Position numbers and translations under genes: made by a program. From positions 1-7,283 of the forward strand of contig JAITNE010000148.1 in assembly GCA_031290635.1 (NCBI GenBank): a DNA stretch of 7,283 nucleotides. Direction: 5' to 3'. The first letter of the stretch is position 1. Each line of letters starts with the position of its first letter. Under the pieces are notes generated by a model. That model saw nothing but the letters and a program-made list of their open reading frames with translations. It ran no database searches and was not told the DNA's origin. This document shows positions 6,458-7,283 of the stretch, piece after piece. Source of the stretch: Tannerella sp. (GTDB lineage Bacteria > Bacteroidota > Bacteroidia > Bacteroidales > Tannerellaceae).

Positions 6458-7264
6458 TTATGTCAAAACATACATTTCGGAAGGCGTCATCCTTTTTAAT
6501 GCAGTAAGCGAGACGTCTTTTCCTACCTTGATACCTTCTTGCAAAAGGCGGAAATCAACCGTTTTAACGGCTAATTCGGGATGATTGTTTTCGCGGCTCA
6601 AATGGCATAACCAGATATTTTGGAGCTTAGGGGAGAAAAGTTTGGCCAGAAACTCGGCAGCATCATTATTGCTCAAATGACCGGTGCCACTCGAAACGCG
6701 CTCTTTCAGAACCTGAGGATAAGCGCCGTTCATCAGCATTTCTCTGTCGTAGTTAGCCTCAAACACTAAATGATTAGCCTTTTCGGCATATCGACTTATA
6801 GCATCGGTTATGTGTCCGGCATCGGTTACAATCACAAATGTATGCTTATTGTACTCGATACAGTAACCCACATTGTCGCTACTGTCGTGAGGCACATCGA
6901 AAGCGGTTATTTTGAAGTCTTTGATATCGAAAGGCGTCTCTTTTTCAATCACTCGTTTGGACAGCGTCAATACCTCTGATACATAACGGCTTCGAAGTAT
7001 TCCGGCATGAACTCTTTCGGTTGCGAAAACGGGGATATTCAAACTCTCGCCAAGCTGACCTACCGACTTGATATGATCGGCATGGTCGTGTGTTACCAGG
7101 ACGGCCATTATCTGTTCAAAGCCAATGCCGTTATCTTTCAATGTTTTTTTTATCTGACGCACACCTATTCCTGCATCTACGAGGATGCCGAACGATTGTG
7201 TTCCGAGATAATAGCAGTTGCCGCTACTTCCGCTTGCCAGACTTAAAAAAAACATCTTTTCCAT
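6458..7264 (-). CDS. Metallo-beta-lactamase-fold hydrolase, WalJ/YycJ-like
   Basis: This is a 268-residue soluble hydrolase of the metallo-beta-lactamase superfamily. SLASGSSGNCYYLG (8-21) is the typical start of the WalJ/YycJ/VicX group. The metal-binding motif HxHxDH is THDHADH (58-64) with H59, H61, D63 and H64. Further metal ligands are likely H126 (VPHD), D148 (TDAGH) and H221 (LCHLS). GTGHLSN (193-199), containing H196, is also typical of this group. In Firmicutes WalJ is encoded with the WalRK system and has been linked to DNA metabolism; no walRK genes are visible here, so that role should not be carried over. The start is uncertain: the second in-frame ATG at 7255 also gives a family-like N-terminus and has GGAAAAG just upstream. 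Only 19 bases precede the first ATG, so any promoter is outside the window. Confidence 0.93.
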   Translation of the reverse strand: MEKMFFLSLASGSSGNCYYLGTQSFGILVDAGIGVRQIKKTLKDNGIGFEQIMAVLVTHDHADHIKSVGQLGESLNIPVFATERVHAGILRSRYVSEVLTLSKRVIEKETPFDIKDFKITAFDVPHDSSDNVGYCIEYNKHTFVIVTDAGHITDAISRYAEKANHLVFEANYDREMLMNGAYPQVLKERVSSGTGHLSNNDAAEFLAKLFSPKLQNIWLCHLSRENNHPELAVKTVDFRLLQEGIKVGKDVSLTALKRMTPSEMYVLT

Positions 7265-7283
7265 ATTGTGAATGATAGTTTGT

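Noticed and set aside
1..7283. Mobile element, CRISPR array, tRNA/rRNA, or defence system
   Set aside because: Nearly all bases are explained by seven genes on one strand with housekeeping or metabolic motifs; I saw no transposase, terminal repeats, spaced direct repeats or RNA-gene landmarks.

Overview
This window looks like ordinary chromosomal DNA from a member of the Bacteroidota, most likely the order Bacteroidales. Four things support this. It carries a DUF3256-type secreted protein, a family I know only from that group. It has a near-perfect Bacteroidetes-type promoter (TTTG, 20 bases, TACCTTTG). Its gene starts are A/T-rich and lack Shine-Dalgarno sequences. Its enzyme sequences have a Bacteroidales character. 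I could not run a database search, so the genus is open.

All seven genes lie on the minus strand, so transcription runs from high to low coordinates. The upstream block (7264 to 4129) has four closely spaced genes: a WalJ/YycJ-like metallo-beta-lactamase-fold hydrolase, the tRNA pseudouridine synthase TruA, a ten-helix EamA/DMT-type transporter, and a DUF3256 protein with a signal peptide. Gaps of 25, 2 and 13 bases suggest one transcript. The promoter of this block would lie beyond the right edge.

A 113-base spacer (4016-4128) separates this block from the next and holds a clear promoter. The downstream block (4015 to the left edge) encodes a 2-oxoacid dehydrogenase complex in the order E2, E3, E1. 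E2 is a lipoyl acyltransferase, E3 is dihydrolipoyl dehydrogenase, and E1 is a thiamine-diphosphate dehydrogenase whose alpha part fills the left end and runs off the window. The three proteins would together oxidatively decarboxylate a 2-oxoacid (pyruvate or a branched-chain 2-oxoacid) or cleave acetoin to an acyl-CoA plus NADH. The substrate cannot be read from the sequence.

I see no mobile element, CRISPR array, RNA gene, toxin or defence system, and no wholly new system. The points most worth a second look are an apparent second, degenerate E3-binding domain in E2, an enlarged thiamine-diphosphate motif in E1, and the promoter with an overlapping palindrome that fixes the E2 start.
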